DNA of 64,000 nucleotides from Moorella glycerini (GCF_009735625.1 NZ_CP046244.1:3050909-3114908), one strand, 5' to 3'. Shown: positions 24,836 through 33,727, numbered from the stretch's first letter. Numbers and translations: made by a program. The notes: generated from the sequence alone by a model not told the origin.

Positions 24836-26170
24836 TCAAAACATGGTCAAGTATTGCTCTACTTCCCACTGGTGGACCTGGACGCGGTACTCGTCCCATT
24901 CCTTTTCTTTGGCTTCGACAAAGCGTTCATAGATATGATCGCCCAGGGCTTCCCGGATTACATTATCACGGGAAAGCTCCTCCAGGGCTTCCTTGAGGTC
25001 CCCCGGCAGGCTGCCGATACCCAGGTCGCGGCGTTCGGCTGCCGTCATTTCGTAGATATTGCGCTCTACAGGCGCAGGGGGCTGGATCTGCTTCTTTATC
25101 CCGTCCAGGCCGGCTTTGAGCATGACGGCCAGGGCCAGGTAAGGATTGCAGGCCGGGTCGGGGTTGCGCAATTCTATTCTAGTTGAGGCCCCGCGCTTGG
25201 CCGGCACGCGAATCAAGGGGCTGCGATTGCGGGGGGACCAGGCAATATAGACCGGGGCCTCAAAACCTGGTACCAGGCGTTTGTAGGAATTGACCGTCGG
25301 GTTGGTAACAGCTGCCATGGCCCGGGCATGGTGCATCAGGCCGCCAATATAGTAATAGGCTGTCTGGCTTAGCTGTAAGGGATCTCCCGGATCATAAAAG
25401 GCGTTCTGCCCGTCTTTGAACAGGGACTGGTGGGTATGCATGCCCGAACCGTTAATGCCGGCTACAGGTTTGGGCATAAAGGTGGCATGCAGGCCATGGC
25501 GCTGGGCGATGGTGCGGACAACGAATTTAAAGGTAGCAATTTTATCGGCCGTGGCCAGGGCGTTATCGTATTTGAAGTCAATCTCATGCTGGCCCGGGGC
25601 AACCTCATGATGGGAAGCCTCGATTTCAAAGCCCATGGCTTCCAGGGCCAGGACCATATCCCGGCGGGCGTCTTCGCCCAGGTCAACCGGTGACAGGTCA
25701 AAGTAACCGGCCTGGTCATGGGTTTCCAAGGTGGGCTTACGGCCATCGGTATGGAACAGGAAAAATTCCGCCTCGGGGCCGGCATACATGGTATAGCCCA
25801 TAGCTTCCGCCTCAGCCAGGACTTTTTTCAGCGCTCCCCGGGGACAGCCAGCAAAGGGGGTGCCGTCAGGGTTGTAAACATCGCAGATTAACCTGGCTAC
25901 CGCCCCGTCGGCCGGCCGCCAGGGAAAGATGGCAAAGGTAGATGGGTCGGGCCGCAGGTACATATCGGATTCTTCGATGCGGACGAAACCATGGATGGAA
26001 GAGCCGTCAAACATTAATTCGCCGTCAAGGGCTTTCTCTAATTCCTTGGTTGTAATGGCAACATTCTTTAAAACACCGAAGATGTCGGTAAACTGCAGGC
26101 GGATAAAACGGACGTTAAGTTCCTTTACCCGCTGGAGAATATCCTCCCTGGTTAGTTTTTCATTTACCAT
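24836..26170 (-). CDS. glnA: Glutamine synthetase type I-alpha, copy 2
   Basis: 444 residues from ATG 26170 (CTGGAGGA upstream); the longer reading is leader RNA. It has [20 protein letters not shown] with the feedback Arg, [29 protein letters not shown] and [20 protein letters not shown], and lacks an adenylylation Tyr. It is a close paralogue of copy 1 with the same length and is separated from it by 6.5 kb. It has its own promoter and a full ANTAR-type leader, so its expression can respond to nitrogen independently of the glutamate synthase unit. Confidence 0.95.
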   Translation of the reverse strand: MVNEKLTREDILQRVKELNVRFIRLQFTDIFGVLKNVAITTKELEKALDGELMFDGSSIHGFVRIEESDMYLRPDPSTFAIFPWRPADGAVARLICDVYNPDGTPFAGCPRGALKKVLAEAEAMGYTMYAGPEAEFFLFHTDGRKPTLETHDQAGYFDLSPVDLGEDARRDMVLALEAMGFEIEASHHEVAPGQHEIDFKYDNALATADKIATFKFVVRTIAQRHGLHATFMPKPVAGINGSGMHTHQSLFKDGQNAFYDPGDPLQLSQTAYYYIGGLMHHARAMAAVTNPTVNSYKRLVPGFEAPVYIAWSPRNRSPLIRVPAKRGASTRIELRNPDPACNPYLALAVMLKAGLDGIKKQIQPPAPVERNIYEMTAAERRDLGIGSLPGDLKEALEELSRDNVIREALGDHIYERFVEAKEKEWDEYRVQVHQWEVEQYLTMF

Positions 26171-26206
26171 CGAAAATCCTCCAGTTAAAATTTTTCCCCC
26201 AAAAGC

Positions 26207-26281
26207 ATAAAGCCCTCTCAAGCTACTACTTTCTATAGCTTCAGAGGGCTTCTTTACCCCTTTGGGAACGCCATTGCTCCC
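26207..26281 (-). promoter_or_regulatory. ANTAR-responsive antiterminator leader of glnA-2
   Basis: Minus strand: hairpin 1 GGGAGC-AATGGC-GTTCCC (26264-26281) and hairpin 2 AGGGGT-AAAGAA-GCCCTC (26244-26261), two bases apart, each with a six-base loop having A1 and G4. Hairpin 2's 3' arm GCCCTCT is the 5' arm of a long terminator ending AGAGGGC-TTTATGCTTTT. This is the textbook ANTAR target arrangement. Confidence 0.85.
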
Positions 26282-26318
26282 GTTTTATACATTTTACCGT
26301 TCCCCGGCTTTTGAAGTT

Positions 26319-26346
26319 ATTATATCATACTAGGTAGAGCCGTCAA
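26319..26346 (-). promoter_or_regulatory. Sigma-A promoter of glnA-2
   Basis: TTGACG (26341-26346), 16 bases, TATAAT (26319-26324) on the minus strand, about 37 bases before the first antiterminator hairpin. Confidence 0.8.
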
Positions 26347-26435
26347 GTTTTTTATGATAGAATAATTACGGAGACCCGGTGATAAAAGGGATTAGCCAGG
26401 TTAACCGGGTACAACTACCACTGAGGTGAGATAAA

Positions 26436-27074
26436 ATGTTGTGGTCGCTACTCTTCCTTTTTTTATTTATCCCCATGCTGCTGGCTTCCCTTTTCCTCAA
26501 TTTAGCCGTTTTCTCCTTTGCCCGGCTGGGACTGACACCGGCAGGGGCTTTTACTTTGCTTGCAGCTTCAATCATTGGCGGGCTCATAAATATCCCTATT
26601 TCTCGTCGGCGCCTTTATATTGAACAACCCCAGTTCGGTCGCTTCCCCTTCTTTTTCTATTACCCGCCCCAGGTGAGCTACCAGCTCCTGTGCGTTAACG
26701 TCGGCGGGGCGGTGATCCCCGTTCTCTTTTCCCTCTACCTCCTGGCCACCCGGGCGCCGTTACTGCCGTCCCTGCAGGCTACCCTTATTGTTACCATTGT
26801 AGCCAAGGCTCTGGCCCGGGTAGTACCGGGAGTGGGTATTTCCATACCTACCTTTATCCCGCCCATTGCCGCCGCCCTGGCCGCCATCATCGTTTCTCCC
26901 CATAATACTGCCCCGGTGGCCTACATTGCTGGCGCCCTGGGCACCCTCCTGGGAGCCGATATTTTAAACCTCGGTGCCATCCGCAGCTTGCGCTCCCAGG
27001 TGGTCAGCATCGGCGGCGCCGGCGTCTTTGACGGCATTTTCCTGGTGGCCCTGGCCGCTTCTTTATTAAGTTAA
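26436..27074 (+). CDS. DUF1614 membrane protein, copy 1
   Basis: 212 residues, ATG with GAGGTGA upstream. It begins with a hydrophobic segment and has about six membrane spans. GGLINIPIS (residue ~47) and a C-terminal GGAGVFDGIFLVALAASLL match the DUF1614 family, also represented at 58874-59611 (GSFINIPIT, GGAGIIDVTFMAAVVAVLL). Function unknown. It lies alone between the divergent glnA-2 leader and the convergent glnA-3 gene. Confidence 0.8.
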   Translation: MLWSLLFLFLFIPMLLASLFLNLAVFSFARLGLTPAGAFTLLAASIIGGLINIPISRRRLYIEQPQFGRFPFFFYYPPQVSYQLLCVNVGGAVIPVLFSLYLLATRAPLLPSLQATLIVTIVAKALARVVPGVGISIPTFIPPIAAALAAIIVSPHNTAPVAYIAGALGTLLGADILNLGAIRSLRSQVVSIGGAGVFDGIFLVALAASLLS

Positions 27075-27104
27075 AGTACTGAGTTAAAGCTGCCTGTCGG
27101 GGAC

Positions 27105-27138
27105 AAAAAACCCTGCCCTTACTGGCACAGGGCAGGGT
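27105..27138 (-). terminator. Terminator of glnA-3
   Basis: Minus strand ACCCTGCCC/GGGCAGGGT perfect 9-base stem, followed by TTTTTTG. The stem can also end transcripts from the convergent DUF1614 gene, though the plus side lacks a T run. Confidence 0.88.
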
Positions 27139-27149
27139 GAAGACCTTGC

Positions 27150-28571
27150 CTAAATATCGTAGTACAGGACAAACTCGTAGGGATGGGGCCGGAGTTTAAT
27201 CTGGCTGATTTCCTTTTTCGTTTTGTATTCAATCCAGCTATTGATGAGGTCCTCGTCAAAGACGCCACCCTGGAGTAAAAACTCGTGGTCATTTTGCAAG
27301 GCGGCAAGGGCTTCATCCAGGGATCCGGGCAGGGAGCTTATCCTGGCTGCTTCTTCCGGCGGTAAATCGTAGATGTCTTTATCCAGGGGGTCACCCGGAT
27401 GAATCTTGTTTTTAATCCCGTCGATACCGGCCATTAACAGGGCGGCAAAGGCCAGGTAGGGGTTGCAGGAAGGATCGGGCGGCCGGTATTCGATTCTCTT
27501 GGAGTTCGGGCTGTTGGAATACATGGGAATACGGATGGCCGCGCTGCGGTTGCGCTGGGAGTAAACCAGGTTCACCGGGGCTTCAAAGCCGGGCACCAGC
27601 CGCTTGAAAGAATTGGTGGTGGGGCTGCAGAAGGCTGCCAGGGCCGGGGCGTGCTTTAACAACCCGCCGATATAGTAAAGGGCGAGTTCGCTTAGACCGG
27701 CGTAGCCGCCGGCATCAAAGAACAGCGGCCGGCCGTCCTTCCACAGGCTTTGGTGGACGTGCATCCCCGAGCCGTTATCCTGGAACACCGGCTTGGGCAT
27801 AAAGGTAGCCGTTTTGTTATGCTTGATGGCTACGTTTTTGACCACATATTTAAACATCATCAGCTGGTCGGCCATCCGGGTGAGGGGAGCGTACTGCATA
27901 TCAATTTCACCCTGGCCGGCCGTGGCTACCTCATGATGGTGGGCTTCCACGGCGATGCCCATTTCTTTGAGCAGTAACACCATTTCTGTACGCAGGTTTT
28001 GCAGGGTATCAGTAGGGGGAACCGGGAAATACCCTTCCTTGTATCGCGGCCGGTAGCCCAGGTTGGGATGGCCGTTCATTTCTGTCCCTGAGTTCCAGAA
28101 ACCCTCGATGGAGTCGAGGAAGTAATAACCGGCGTACTGGCTGTGATCAAAACGAACGTGATCGAGGATGAAAAACTCGGCCTCCGGGCCCCAGCAACTG
28201 GTATCGGCAATACCCGTTTCTTTGAGATAGGCCTCCGCCTTCTGGGCTATAAAGCGGGGATCGCGATTGTAGTTCTTGCCGGTAACCGGGTCATAGACGT
28301 TACAGATCAGGCTCAATGTCGTGATTGCGCAAAAGGGATCGATAAAGGCTGTTCCCGGGTCAGGAATGAGGATCATGTCGCTCTCATTGATGGTTTTAAA
28401 GCCGCGGATACTGGAACCGTCAAAACCCACGCCGCTGGTAAAAACCTCTTCCCCAAACTGTTCTATGGGGACCGTGAAATGCTGCCATGTGCCGGGCAGG
28501 TCGATAAATTTCAGGTCAACCATCTGGACATTGTTTTCCCTGGCCATGGTGAGGACTTCTTTTGCCGTCAT
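27150..28571 (-). CDS. glnA: Glutamine synthetase type I-beta-like
   Basis: 473 residues. It differs clearly from the other two: longer, with [33 protein letters not shown] and the C-terminal block [20 protein letters not shown], the GSI-beta adenylylation region with the Tyr retained, ending [11 protein letters not shown]. It lacks the Arg of the I-alpha feedback loop (Lys instead). Such enzymes in proteobacteria are adenylylated by GlnE; no glnE is visible here. Start ATG 28571 has only a weak Shine-Dalgarno and overlaps a small upstream frame. It has its own ANTAR-type leader and is divergent from amt. Confidence 0.93.
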   Translation of the reverse strand: MTAKEVLTMARENNVQMVDLKFIDLPGTWQHFTVPIEQFGEEVFTSGVGFDGSSIRGFKTINESDMILIPDPGTAFIDPFCAITTLSLICNVYDPVTGKNYNRDPRFIAQKAEAYLKETGIADTSCWGPEAEFFILDHVRFDHSQYAGYYFLDSIEGFWNSGTEMNGHPNLGYRPRYKEGYFPVPPTDTLQNLRTEMVLLLKEMGIAVEAHHHEVATAGQGEIDMQYAPLTRMADQLMMFKYVVKNVAIKHNKTATFMPKPVFQDNGSGMHVHQSLWKDGRPLFFDAGGYAGLSELALYYIGGLLKHAPALAAFCSPTTNSFKRLVPGFEAPVNLVYSQRNRSAAIRIPMYSNSPNSKRIEYRPPDPSCNPYLAFAALLMAGIDGIKNKIHPGDPLDKDIYDLPPEEAARISSLPGSLDEALAALQNDHEFLLQGGVFDEDLINSWIEYKTKKEISQIKLRPHPYEFVLYYDI

Positions 28572-28620
28572 ACTCTTGGAGAAACCCCTTTCCTTTTAAA
28601 GTTATAGCCTGGACTACCAT
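28516..28620 (-). CDS. Possible upstream leader ORF overlapping glnA-3
   Basis: From ATG 28620, six bases after a good GGGAGG, a 34-codon frame runs into the first codons of glnA-3 in another frame and stops at 28516. The sequence has no recognisable homology. The glnA-3 start by itself has a poor ribosome-binding site, so coupling is conceivable; it may equally be chance. Confidence 0.3.
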   Translation of the reverse strand: MVVQAITLKGKGFLQEYDGKRSPHHGQGKQCPDG

Positions 28621-28676
28621 TTTCATCCTCCCAGGAACAAGCTATTCCTTCCACCTCCCCCTGCTTCAGGAAAAAG

Positions 28677-28777
28677 AAAAACGCCCCATGGGGGTTTTAC
28701 CCCTGGAGCGTCTTTGCTCACCTGGCATGCATCGCCGTTCGCTTTTAATTTTAGGATAAAGGACACCCTTGCCCTTT
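28677..28777 (-). promoter_or_regulatory. ANTAR-type antiterminator leader of glnA-3
   Basis: Minus strand: hairpin AAAGGGC-AAGGGT-GTCCTTT (28758-28777) directly after the promoter and hairpin GAGC-AAAGAC-GCTC (28706-28719), both six-base loops with A1 and G4. The second overlaps the 5' arm of a terminator ACGCTCCAGGGG ... GGGGCGTTTTT (28677-28711). The two hairpins are 38 bases apart, wider than in the other leaders. Confidence 0.7.
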
Positions 28778-28784
28778 GCTATTT

Positions 28785-28813
28785 AATATATACCACAACT
28801 GGATTTTTGGCAA
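28785..28813 (-). promoter_or_regulatory. Promoter of glnA-3
   Basis: TTGCCA (28808-28813), 17 bases, TATATT (28785-28790) on the minus strand; divergent from the amt promoter 38 bases away. Confidence 0.65.
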
Positions 28814-28851
28814 GCATCAATTTAACAGAAAAAGATTTCCCAATTTACCCC

Positions 28852-28879
28852 TTGACAGCCGGTGGGGTAGCGATATAAT
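28852..28879 (+). promoter_or_regulatory. Sigma-A promoter of amt-glnB
   Basis: Perfect TTGACA (28852-28857) and TATAAT (28874-28879) with 16 bases between. With both boxes ideal, control must lie mainly in the leader that follows. Confidence 0.9.
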
Positions 28880-28889
28880 TAAGTTATAA

Positions 28890-28955
28890 ATCAAGCGGTG
28901 TAGTTTGATTAAGGGGTAAAGGAGCCCCGGTATCACGAGGTACCGGGGCTTTTAC
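28890..28955 (+). promoter_or_regulatory. ANTAR-responsive antiterminator leader of amt
   Basis: Hairpin 1 ATCAAGC-GGTGTA-GTTTGAT (28890-28909; loop G4 kept but G instead of A at position 1). Three bases later hairpin 2 GGGGT-AAAGGA-GCCCC (28913-28928; A1 and G4). Its 3' arm overlaps terminator AGCCCCGGTA/TACCGGGGCT followed by TTTTACTTT (28923-28955). Starts ten bases after the -10 box. Confidence 0.85.
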
Positions 28956-28972
28956 TTTACCCCGGGAGTAAT

Positions 28973-29010
28973 GGGGCTCCGTACTGGTATTTTGAGCAGT
29001 ATGGAGCCCC
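28973..29010 (+). other. Second, alternative hairpin in the amt leader
   Basis: GGGGCTCC (28973-28980) and GGAGCCCC (29003-29010) plus TACTG/CAGTA form a long stem without a T run. The same GGAGCCCC also occurs at 28921-28928, inside hairpin 2 and the terminator, so 28973-28980 could pair with either copy and act as a further switch. Confidence 0.5.
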
Positions 29011-29098
29011 TGCTGTTAGGAGGTGATGTATCCACTTTTTCTTTGTGGGCAACGCCGTCCAAGAAATATCATTTTACCCAATAAAAGGAGGCTCCCAC

Positions 29099-30739
29099 AT
29101 GAAACACCTCAGGAATCACTATTTGAACATCAGGAAGCCTGTTCTTATCGCCTGTTTAATCCTGGCCGCCTTAATTATCCTCAGCCTGGCCCTGCCCGCC
29201 TGGGCCGGTGACCCCACCGGCGCTGCTACCGGGGGTATTGCCGACATCCCGGCGGCCCAGGCCGGCACGCCAACTTTAGAAGAAATAGCAACTGCGACAG
29301 GAAAGTTGAAGATTGGCCTTAATTTTGTCTGGACCCTCCTCGCCGGTTTCCTGGTCTTCTTCATGCAGGCCGGTTTTGCCCTGGTGGAAACAGGCTTCAC
29401 CCGGGCCAAAAACGCCGCCCATACCATGGCCATGAATCTCATGGTCTTCCTGGTCGGCGCCGTGGGCTTCTTTGTCCTGGGCTTTGGCCTCATGTTCGGC
29501 GGCCTGGGGTCCGTGGCTAACCTGGGCGGTACTCCGCCCCTGACCAATGAGTTAACAGCCGGCGGCTGGGGGTTGCTGGGGTGGAAGGGTTTTTTCTTAA
29601 ACGGTGACGCCTATGATGTGGGCGTTTTCGCCCTTTTCCTCTTCCAGATGGTCTTTATGGATACGGCCGTGACCATCCCCACCGGAGCCATGGCCGAACG
29701 GGTTAAATTCAGTGCTGTTGTCCTGGGTTCCTTCTTTATTGCCATGTTCCTCTATCCCATCTTCGGCAACTGGGTGTGGGGCGGAGGCTGGCTGGCCCAG
29801 CTGGGGAGCAAGCTGGGCCTGGGTCACGGTGCCGTGGATTTCGCCGGTTCCGGGGTAGTCCATTCCATCGGTGGCGCTGCCGGCCTGGCGGGGGCCCTCA
29901 TCCTGGGACCACGCCTGGGTAAATACCGGGACGGCAAGCCGGTGGCTATGCCCGGCCATGATATTCCCATGGCCATCCTGGGTACCATCATCCTCTTCTT
30001 CGGCTGGTTCGGCTTTAACCCCGGCAGTACCCTGTCCGGCGGCGACCTGCGCATCGCGGTAGTGGCCGTCAATACCATGATGGCCGGAGCCGTCGGTGGC
30101 CTGGCCGCCATGCTCTATACCTGGTGGCGCCAGGGTAAGCCCGATCCTTCCATGATGTGTAATGGTGTCCTGGCTGGCCTGGTGGCCATTACCGCTCCCG
30201 CGGCCTTTGTCAATGGCCCGGTAGCCTGCCTGATTGGTGCCGTAGCCGGCGTCCTGGTTGTCTGGAGCGTTTACTTCTTCGATCACGTCCTCAAGATCGA
30301 CGACCCGGTAGGAGCCATTTCCGTCCACCTGGTTAATGGTCTCTGGGGACTCCTGGCGGTAGGTCTCTTTGCCGACGGCACCTATGGCGCCGGCTGGAAC
30401 GGCGTTGGTGCTGACACCTACCTGGGAGTCGCTGGCCAGGGCGTTACCGGCCTCTTCTACGGCGATCCCGGCCAGCTGGTAGCCCAGCTAATCAATATGG
30501 CGGCAGTCTTCATCTGGGGCTTTGGCGTTTCCTATGTATTTTACAAGGTTCTCGACAAGATTATGGGTATTCGCGTCAAGCCCGAAGCTGAAGAACAGGG
30601 CCTGGACATCCCCGAAATGGGCGCCCAGGCTTACCCTGACTTTCTCCTGGCCTTTAACGACACCTACAGCCCGGGACCGGCACCTGCCAGGCAAACTGCT
30701 TACGCTCCCCGCCGGCAGGAAGTACCGGTTCGCAATTAG
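29099..30739 (+). CDS. amt: Ammonium transporter Amt
   Basis: 546 residues from ATG 29099 (AAAAGGAGG upstream). A signal peptide ends at about AWA36, followed by a 25-residue linker and eleven membrane spans. Amt motifs: FFMQAGFALVETGFTRAKNA, FMDTAVTIPTGAMAERVKF, GAVDFAGSGVVHSIGGAAGL (conserved pore His), and MCNGVLAGLVAITAPAAFV and DPVGAISVHLVNGLWG (second His). It has a C-terminal tail of about 60 residues that P-II can touch. It takes up ammonium. It forms an operon with glnB, 11 bases downstream. Confidence 0.96.
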   Translation: MKHLRNHYLNIRKPVLIACLILAALIILSLALPAWAGDPTGAATGGIADIPAAQAGTPTLEEIATATGKLKIGLNFVWTLLAGFLVFFMQAGFALVETGFTRAKNAAHTMAMNLMVFLVGAVGFFVLGFGLMFGGLGSVANLGGTPPLTNELTAGGWGLLGWKGFFLNGDAYDVGVFALFLFQMVFMDTAVTIPTGAMAERVKFSAVVLGSFFIAMFLYPIFGNWVWGGGWLAQLGSKLGLGHGAVDFAGSGVVHSIGGAAGLAGALILGPRLGKYRDGKPVAMPGHDIPMAILGTIILFFGWFGFNPGSTLSGGDLRIAVVAVNTMMAGAVGGLAAMLYTWWRQGKPDPSMMCNGVLAGLVAITAPAAFVNGPVACLIGAVAGVLVVWSVYFFDHVLKIDDPVGAISVHLVNGLWGLLAVGLFADGTYGAGWNGVGADTYLGVAGQGVTGLFYGDPGQLVAQLINMAAVFIWGFGVSYVFYKVLDKIMGIRVKPEAEEQGLDIPEMGAQAYPDFLLAFNDTYSPGPAPARQTAYAPRRQEVPVRN

Positions 30740-30750
30740 AGGGGGTCTTT

Positions 30751-31089
30751 ATGAAGAAAATTGAAGCCATTATCCGCTCCTCCCGCCTGGAAGCAGTGAA
30801 GGAAGCCCTGGGGAAATACAATATCCATGGCATGACGGTAACCCATGTCCTGGGTTGTGGTCTCCAGCGGGGCCAGACGGAGTATTACCGCGGTAATCTC
30901 TATACCATTAACCTGTTACCCAAGGTCAAGCTGGAAATTATCAGCCTGGATAACCGGGTGGAGGAAATCGTCGCGATTATTTGCCGGGAGGCCCGTACCG
31001 GTGAAATCAGCGACGGCAAGATTTTTATCTACCCGGTAGAGACTGCCATCCGCATCCGTACCGGTGAGCAAGGGGATGAGGCAATATAA
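30751..31089 (+). CDS. glnB: Nitrogen regulatory protein P-II
   Basis: 112 residues, full length. KKIEAIIRSSRLEAVKEAL at the start, T-loop GLQRGQTEYYRGNLYTINL with Tyr51 retained (the uridylylation site in proteobacteria), then PKVKLEIISL, and the C-terminal DGKIFIYPVETAIRIRTGE signature that binds ATP/2-oxoglutarate. It senses nitrogen and energy state and blocks Amt. Its pairing with amt is the usual amtB-glnK arrangement. No uridylyltransferase gene is seen in the window. Confidence 0.95.
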   Translation: MKKIEAIIRSSRLEAVKEALGKYNIHGMTVTHVLGCGLQRGQTEYYRGNLYTINLLPKVKLEIISLDNRVEEIVAIICREARTGEISDGKIFIYPVETAIRIRTGEQGDEAI

Positions 31090-31094
31090 GTTGT

Positions 31095-31136
31095 AAAAAG
31101 GGCGACGAGGGTTAACCACGCCGCCCTTTTTATTTT
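31095..31136 (+). terminator. Terminator of amt-glnB
   Basis: AAAAAGGGCG/CGCCCTTTTT stem with loop containing ACGAGGGTTAACCACGC, followed by TATTTTC. Confidence 0.88.
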
Positions 31137-31140
31137 CTTA

Positions 31141-31479
31141 TCAACCCGGCAGGCAGATCTTCTGGCCCACCTGGAGATTGTAGGGATCTATATGGGGATT
31201 TAGTTCCAGCAACTTTTCTACCGTCGTCCCGGTGGCCCGGGCAATGCTGTACAGGGTGTCGCCGGGGGCCACCTCCCAGTAAACGCCTGAAGGACAGGGC
31301 GGTTCGGGGGGCAGGCAGAGCACCTGGCCAACCTGCAGGTTGTAGGGATCAACACCCGGATTCAAGCGCAGCAGTTCGTCTACCGTGGTTCCAATCCGTA
31401 AGGCTATTAGATAAAGGGTATCCCCCGGCTCCACCCGCCAGTAACGGCCGGAAGGGCAGGGTACTTGAAACAAGCCCAC
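31141..31479 (-). CDS. Two-LysM-domain protein
   Basis: 112 residues made of two LysM repeats of about 45 residues (WRVEPGDTLYLIALRIGTTV ... NPGVDPYNLQVGQVLCLP and WEVAPGDTLYSIARATGTTV ... NPHIDPYNLQVGQKICLP), each preceded by PCPSGxYW. LysM binds N-acetylglucosamine chains. There is no signal peptide or membrane anchor, as in some spore-coat/cortex LysM proteins (SafA class), but no other link to sporulation is visible. Confidence 0.88.
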   Translation of the reverse strand: MGLFQVPCPSGRYWRVEPGDTLYLIALRIGTTVDELLRLNPGVDPYNLQVGQVLCLPPEPPCPSGVYWEVAPGDTLYSIARATGTTVEKLLELNPHIDPYNLQVGQKICLPG

Positions 31480-31547
31480 GCCTAATCACCCCTTGCAGGT
31501 TTTCTTCCTGCATCTTATGCGCGGGCTCTGAAAAAAGGTACCGGGGT

Positions 31548-32765
31548 TTATTCTTTATCCAGGCCGAAACGGCTGTGGAGGGCCTGCATGGCGCAGGCCA
31601 GGTATTCCTCGTCGATAATACAGGAAACCTTGATCTCGGAGGTACTGATCATATGAATATTAATCCCTTCCTCCGCCAGGCAGGCAAACATGTCGGCCGC
31701 CACGCCGGGATTGGTGATCATGCCGGCGCCGACAATTGACACCTTGGCCACCTTATCGTTATAGGTTACCCTGCTGGCCCCGATTTCGGCCCTTACCCTG
31801 TCGGTAACCTCCACGGCCTTGCGGAGGTCATCGCGTCCTACCGTAAAGGCTATATCGTTTATCCCATCCCGCATGGCGCTCTGGACGATCATATCGACAT
31901 TAATGCTTTCCCTGGCCAGGGCCACAAAGAGGGCCTTGGCTATCCCCGGCCGGTCGGGAACATCATGGAGGGCTATCCTGGCTACGTTACGGTCACCGGC
32001 TACGCCGCTGACCACCATTTTCTTTTCCACTTCCGTCACCTCTTTCACCAGGGTTCCTTCATTGTCGTTAAAGCTGGAGCGCACCTCTAACACTACATGA
32101 TTTAACTTGCCGAACTCCACCGAGCGGGGCTGCAACACCTGGGCGCCCAGGCTCGCCAGCTCCAGCATTTCGTCGTAGGAAATAACAGGTAGTTTCCTGG
32201 CTGCCGGAACTATACGGGGATCGGCGGTATAAACGCCGTCCACGTCGGTAAAAATCTGGCAAACATCCGCTTTCAGGGCGGCAGCTACGGCTACGGCCGT
32301 CGTGTCCGACCCTCCCCGGCCCAGGGTGGTGATCTCGTTGTCGCAGGTCATGCCCTGGAAACCGGCCACAATGACGATTTTGCCCTGGGCCAATTCCCGG
32401 CGCAGGCGGTCACAGCTCACTTCCAGGATACGGGCTTTGGTGTGGACATTGTCAGTGAGAATGCCCACCTGGGGACCCGTCAGGGAAATGACCGGTTCCC
32501 CCAGTTCATGGATGGCCATGGCCAGCAAGGCAATGGATGTCTGCTCCCCGGTGGCCAGGAGCATGTCCATCTCCCGGGCCGGGGGGTTGGGACTGATCTC
32601 GTGGGCCATGGCGATCAGGTCGTCGGTCATATCTCCCGGGGCCGAGACAATGACCACTACCTCATTGCCCGCCCGGCGGGTGTTAACCACCCGGCGGGCG
32701 ACATTTTTGACCCGTTCGGGCCCATTAACGGAAGTCCCGCCGTATTTTTGAACTATAAGTGCCAT
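31548..32765 (-). CDS. lysC: Aspartate kinase
   Basis: 405 residues: catalytic domain opening [40 protein letters not shown] and [14 protein letters not shown], and two C-terminal ACT domains ([20 protein letters not shown] near 275; [20 protein letters not shown] near 345), which is the layout of feedback-controlled monofunctional aspartokinases. It phosphorylates aspartate, the common first step to Lys, Thr and Met. Last gene of hom-thrC-thrB-lysC. Confidence 0.95.
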   Translation of the reverse strand: MALIVQKYGGTSVNGPERVKNVARRVVNTRRAGNEVVVIVSAPGDMTDDLIAMAHEISPNPPAREMDMLLATGEQTSIALLAMAIHELGEPVISLTGPQVGILTDNVHTKARILEVSCDRLRRELAQGKIVIVAGFQGMTCDNEITTLGRGGSDTTAVAVAAALKADVCQIFTDVDGVYTADPRIVPAARKLPVISYDEMLELASLGAQVLQPRSVEFGKLNHVVLEVRSSFNDNEGTLVKEVTEVEKKMVVSGVAGDRNVARIALHDVPDRPGIAKALFVALARESINVDMIVQSAMRDGINDIAFTVGRDDLRKAVEVTDRVRAEIGASRVTYNDKVAKVSIVGAGMITNPGVAADMFACLAEEGINIHMISTSEIKVSCIIDEEYLACAMQALHSRFGLDKE

Positions 32766-32836
32766 AAAGAACCTCCTCTACTGGCAGTCAGCGGCAGGAA
32801 GTCTGAAGCCGGAATTCCCGTTGCACCTGGCGATAA

Positions 32837-33727
32837 CTAAATTACCCGGGCACCGTGGCGGCACGGTGCCAGTTCCTTGACGGTACAGGCCACCCCGTGG
32901 CGGGCAAAGGCTGCTGCCATGGCCGGTCCTACCTCAGGCTTACGGCCACGGCAAAAGGCAATTACCGATGGCCCGGAACCGCTTAAAGCAACCGCAAGTG
33001 CCCCGGCCTCCCGGGCGGCGCCAAAAACCTCATTCATTCCCGGCACCAGGGGTAGGCGGTAGGGCTGGTGCAGTTTATCTTCCATCATTTTTCCCATTAA
33101 CTCCAGGTCACCGGCCTGGACGGCGGCCAGGAGGAGACCCACCCGGCTGAGGTTAAAGACGGCATCGCTCAAAGCCACCCTGGCCGGCAGGACACCCCGG
33201 GATACCCTGGTGGACAGGGTAAACTGGGGAATGGCTACCACGGTTATTAACCCTGCCGGTGGTTCCAGGCGGCGACAGTAGACCTTATCCCCGTCCCTGG
33301 CGGCTACCACCAGGCCGCCTAAAATGGCCGGGGCAACATTATCGGGGTGCCCTTCCAGATCCGCAGCCAGGTTTACCAGTTCGTCCTGGCTTAATGGTTC
33401 ACCCAGAAGGGCATTGGCCCCGACCAACCCTCCAGCCAGGGCCGCCGCGCTGGAGCCCAGGCCCCGGGCAACAGGAATGCTATTATACATGGCTATTTTC
33501 AAATTAACCGCCGGACGCCCGGCCCGGGCAAAGACGGCCAGGGCGGCCCGGTAAGCGATATTTTCCGGTCCCCGGGGTATGGTTGCTTCGCCTTCACCGG
33601 TCACGGTAATCTCCAGGGCAGGAGCTGCTTCGATTAGCAGTTCATCGTAAAGGTCCAGGGCCATCCCCAGGGTGTCAAACCCCGGCCCCAGGTTGGCGGT
33701 AGTAGCCGGCACCCTTACCAGTGGCAT
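32837..33727 (-). CDS. thrB: Homoserine kinase
   Basis: 296-residue GHMP kinase: VRVPATTANLGPGFDTLGMA at the start, phosphate loop IPVARGLGSSAAALAGGLVG near residue 83, and AVALSGSGPSVIAF near 250. It phosphorylates homoserine with ATP for threonine synthesis. 76 bases after thrC and 71 bases before lysC. Confidence 0.95.
   Translation of the reverse strand: MPLVRVPATTANLGPGFDTLGMALDLYDELLIEAAPALEITVTGEGEATIPRGPENIAYRAALAVFARAGRPAVNLKIAMYNSIPVARGLGSSAAALAGGLVGANALLGEPLSQDELVNLAADLEGHPDNVAPAILGGLVVAARDGDKVYCRRLEPPAGLITVVAIPQFTLSTRVSRGVLPARVALSDAVFNLSRVGLLLAAVQAGDLELMGKMMEDKLHQPYRLPLVPGMNEVFGAAREAGALAVALSGSGPSVIAFCRGRKPEVGPAMAAAFARHGVACTVKELAPCRHGARVI

Noticed and set aside
29597-30328. 243-codon minus-strand ORF opposite amt
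   Set aside because: Shadow of the G+C-rich transporter gene; His/Gly-rich, repeat-poor composition typical of antisense frames.
31480-31547. CATAAGATG upstream of the LysM gene as a sigma-K promoter
   Set aside because: The last two consensus bases (TA) do not match and the AC spacing is 18, so it is weaker than the two accepted sites.
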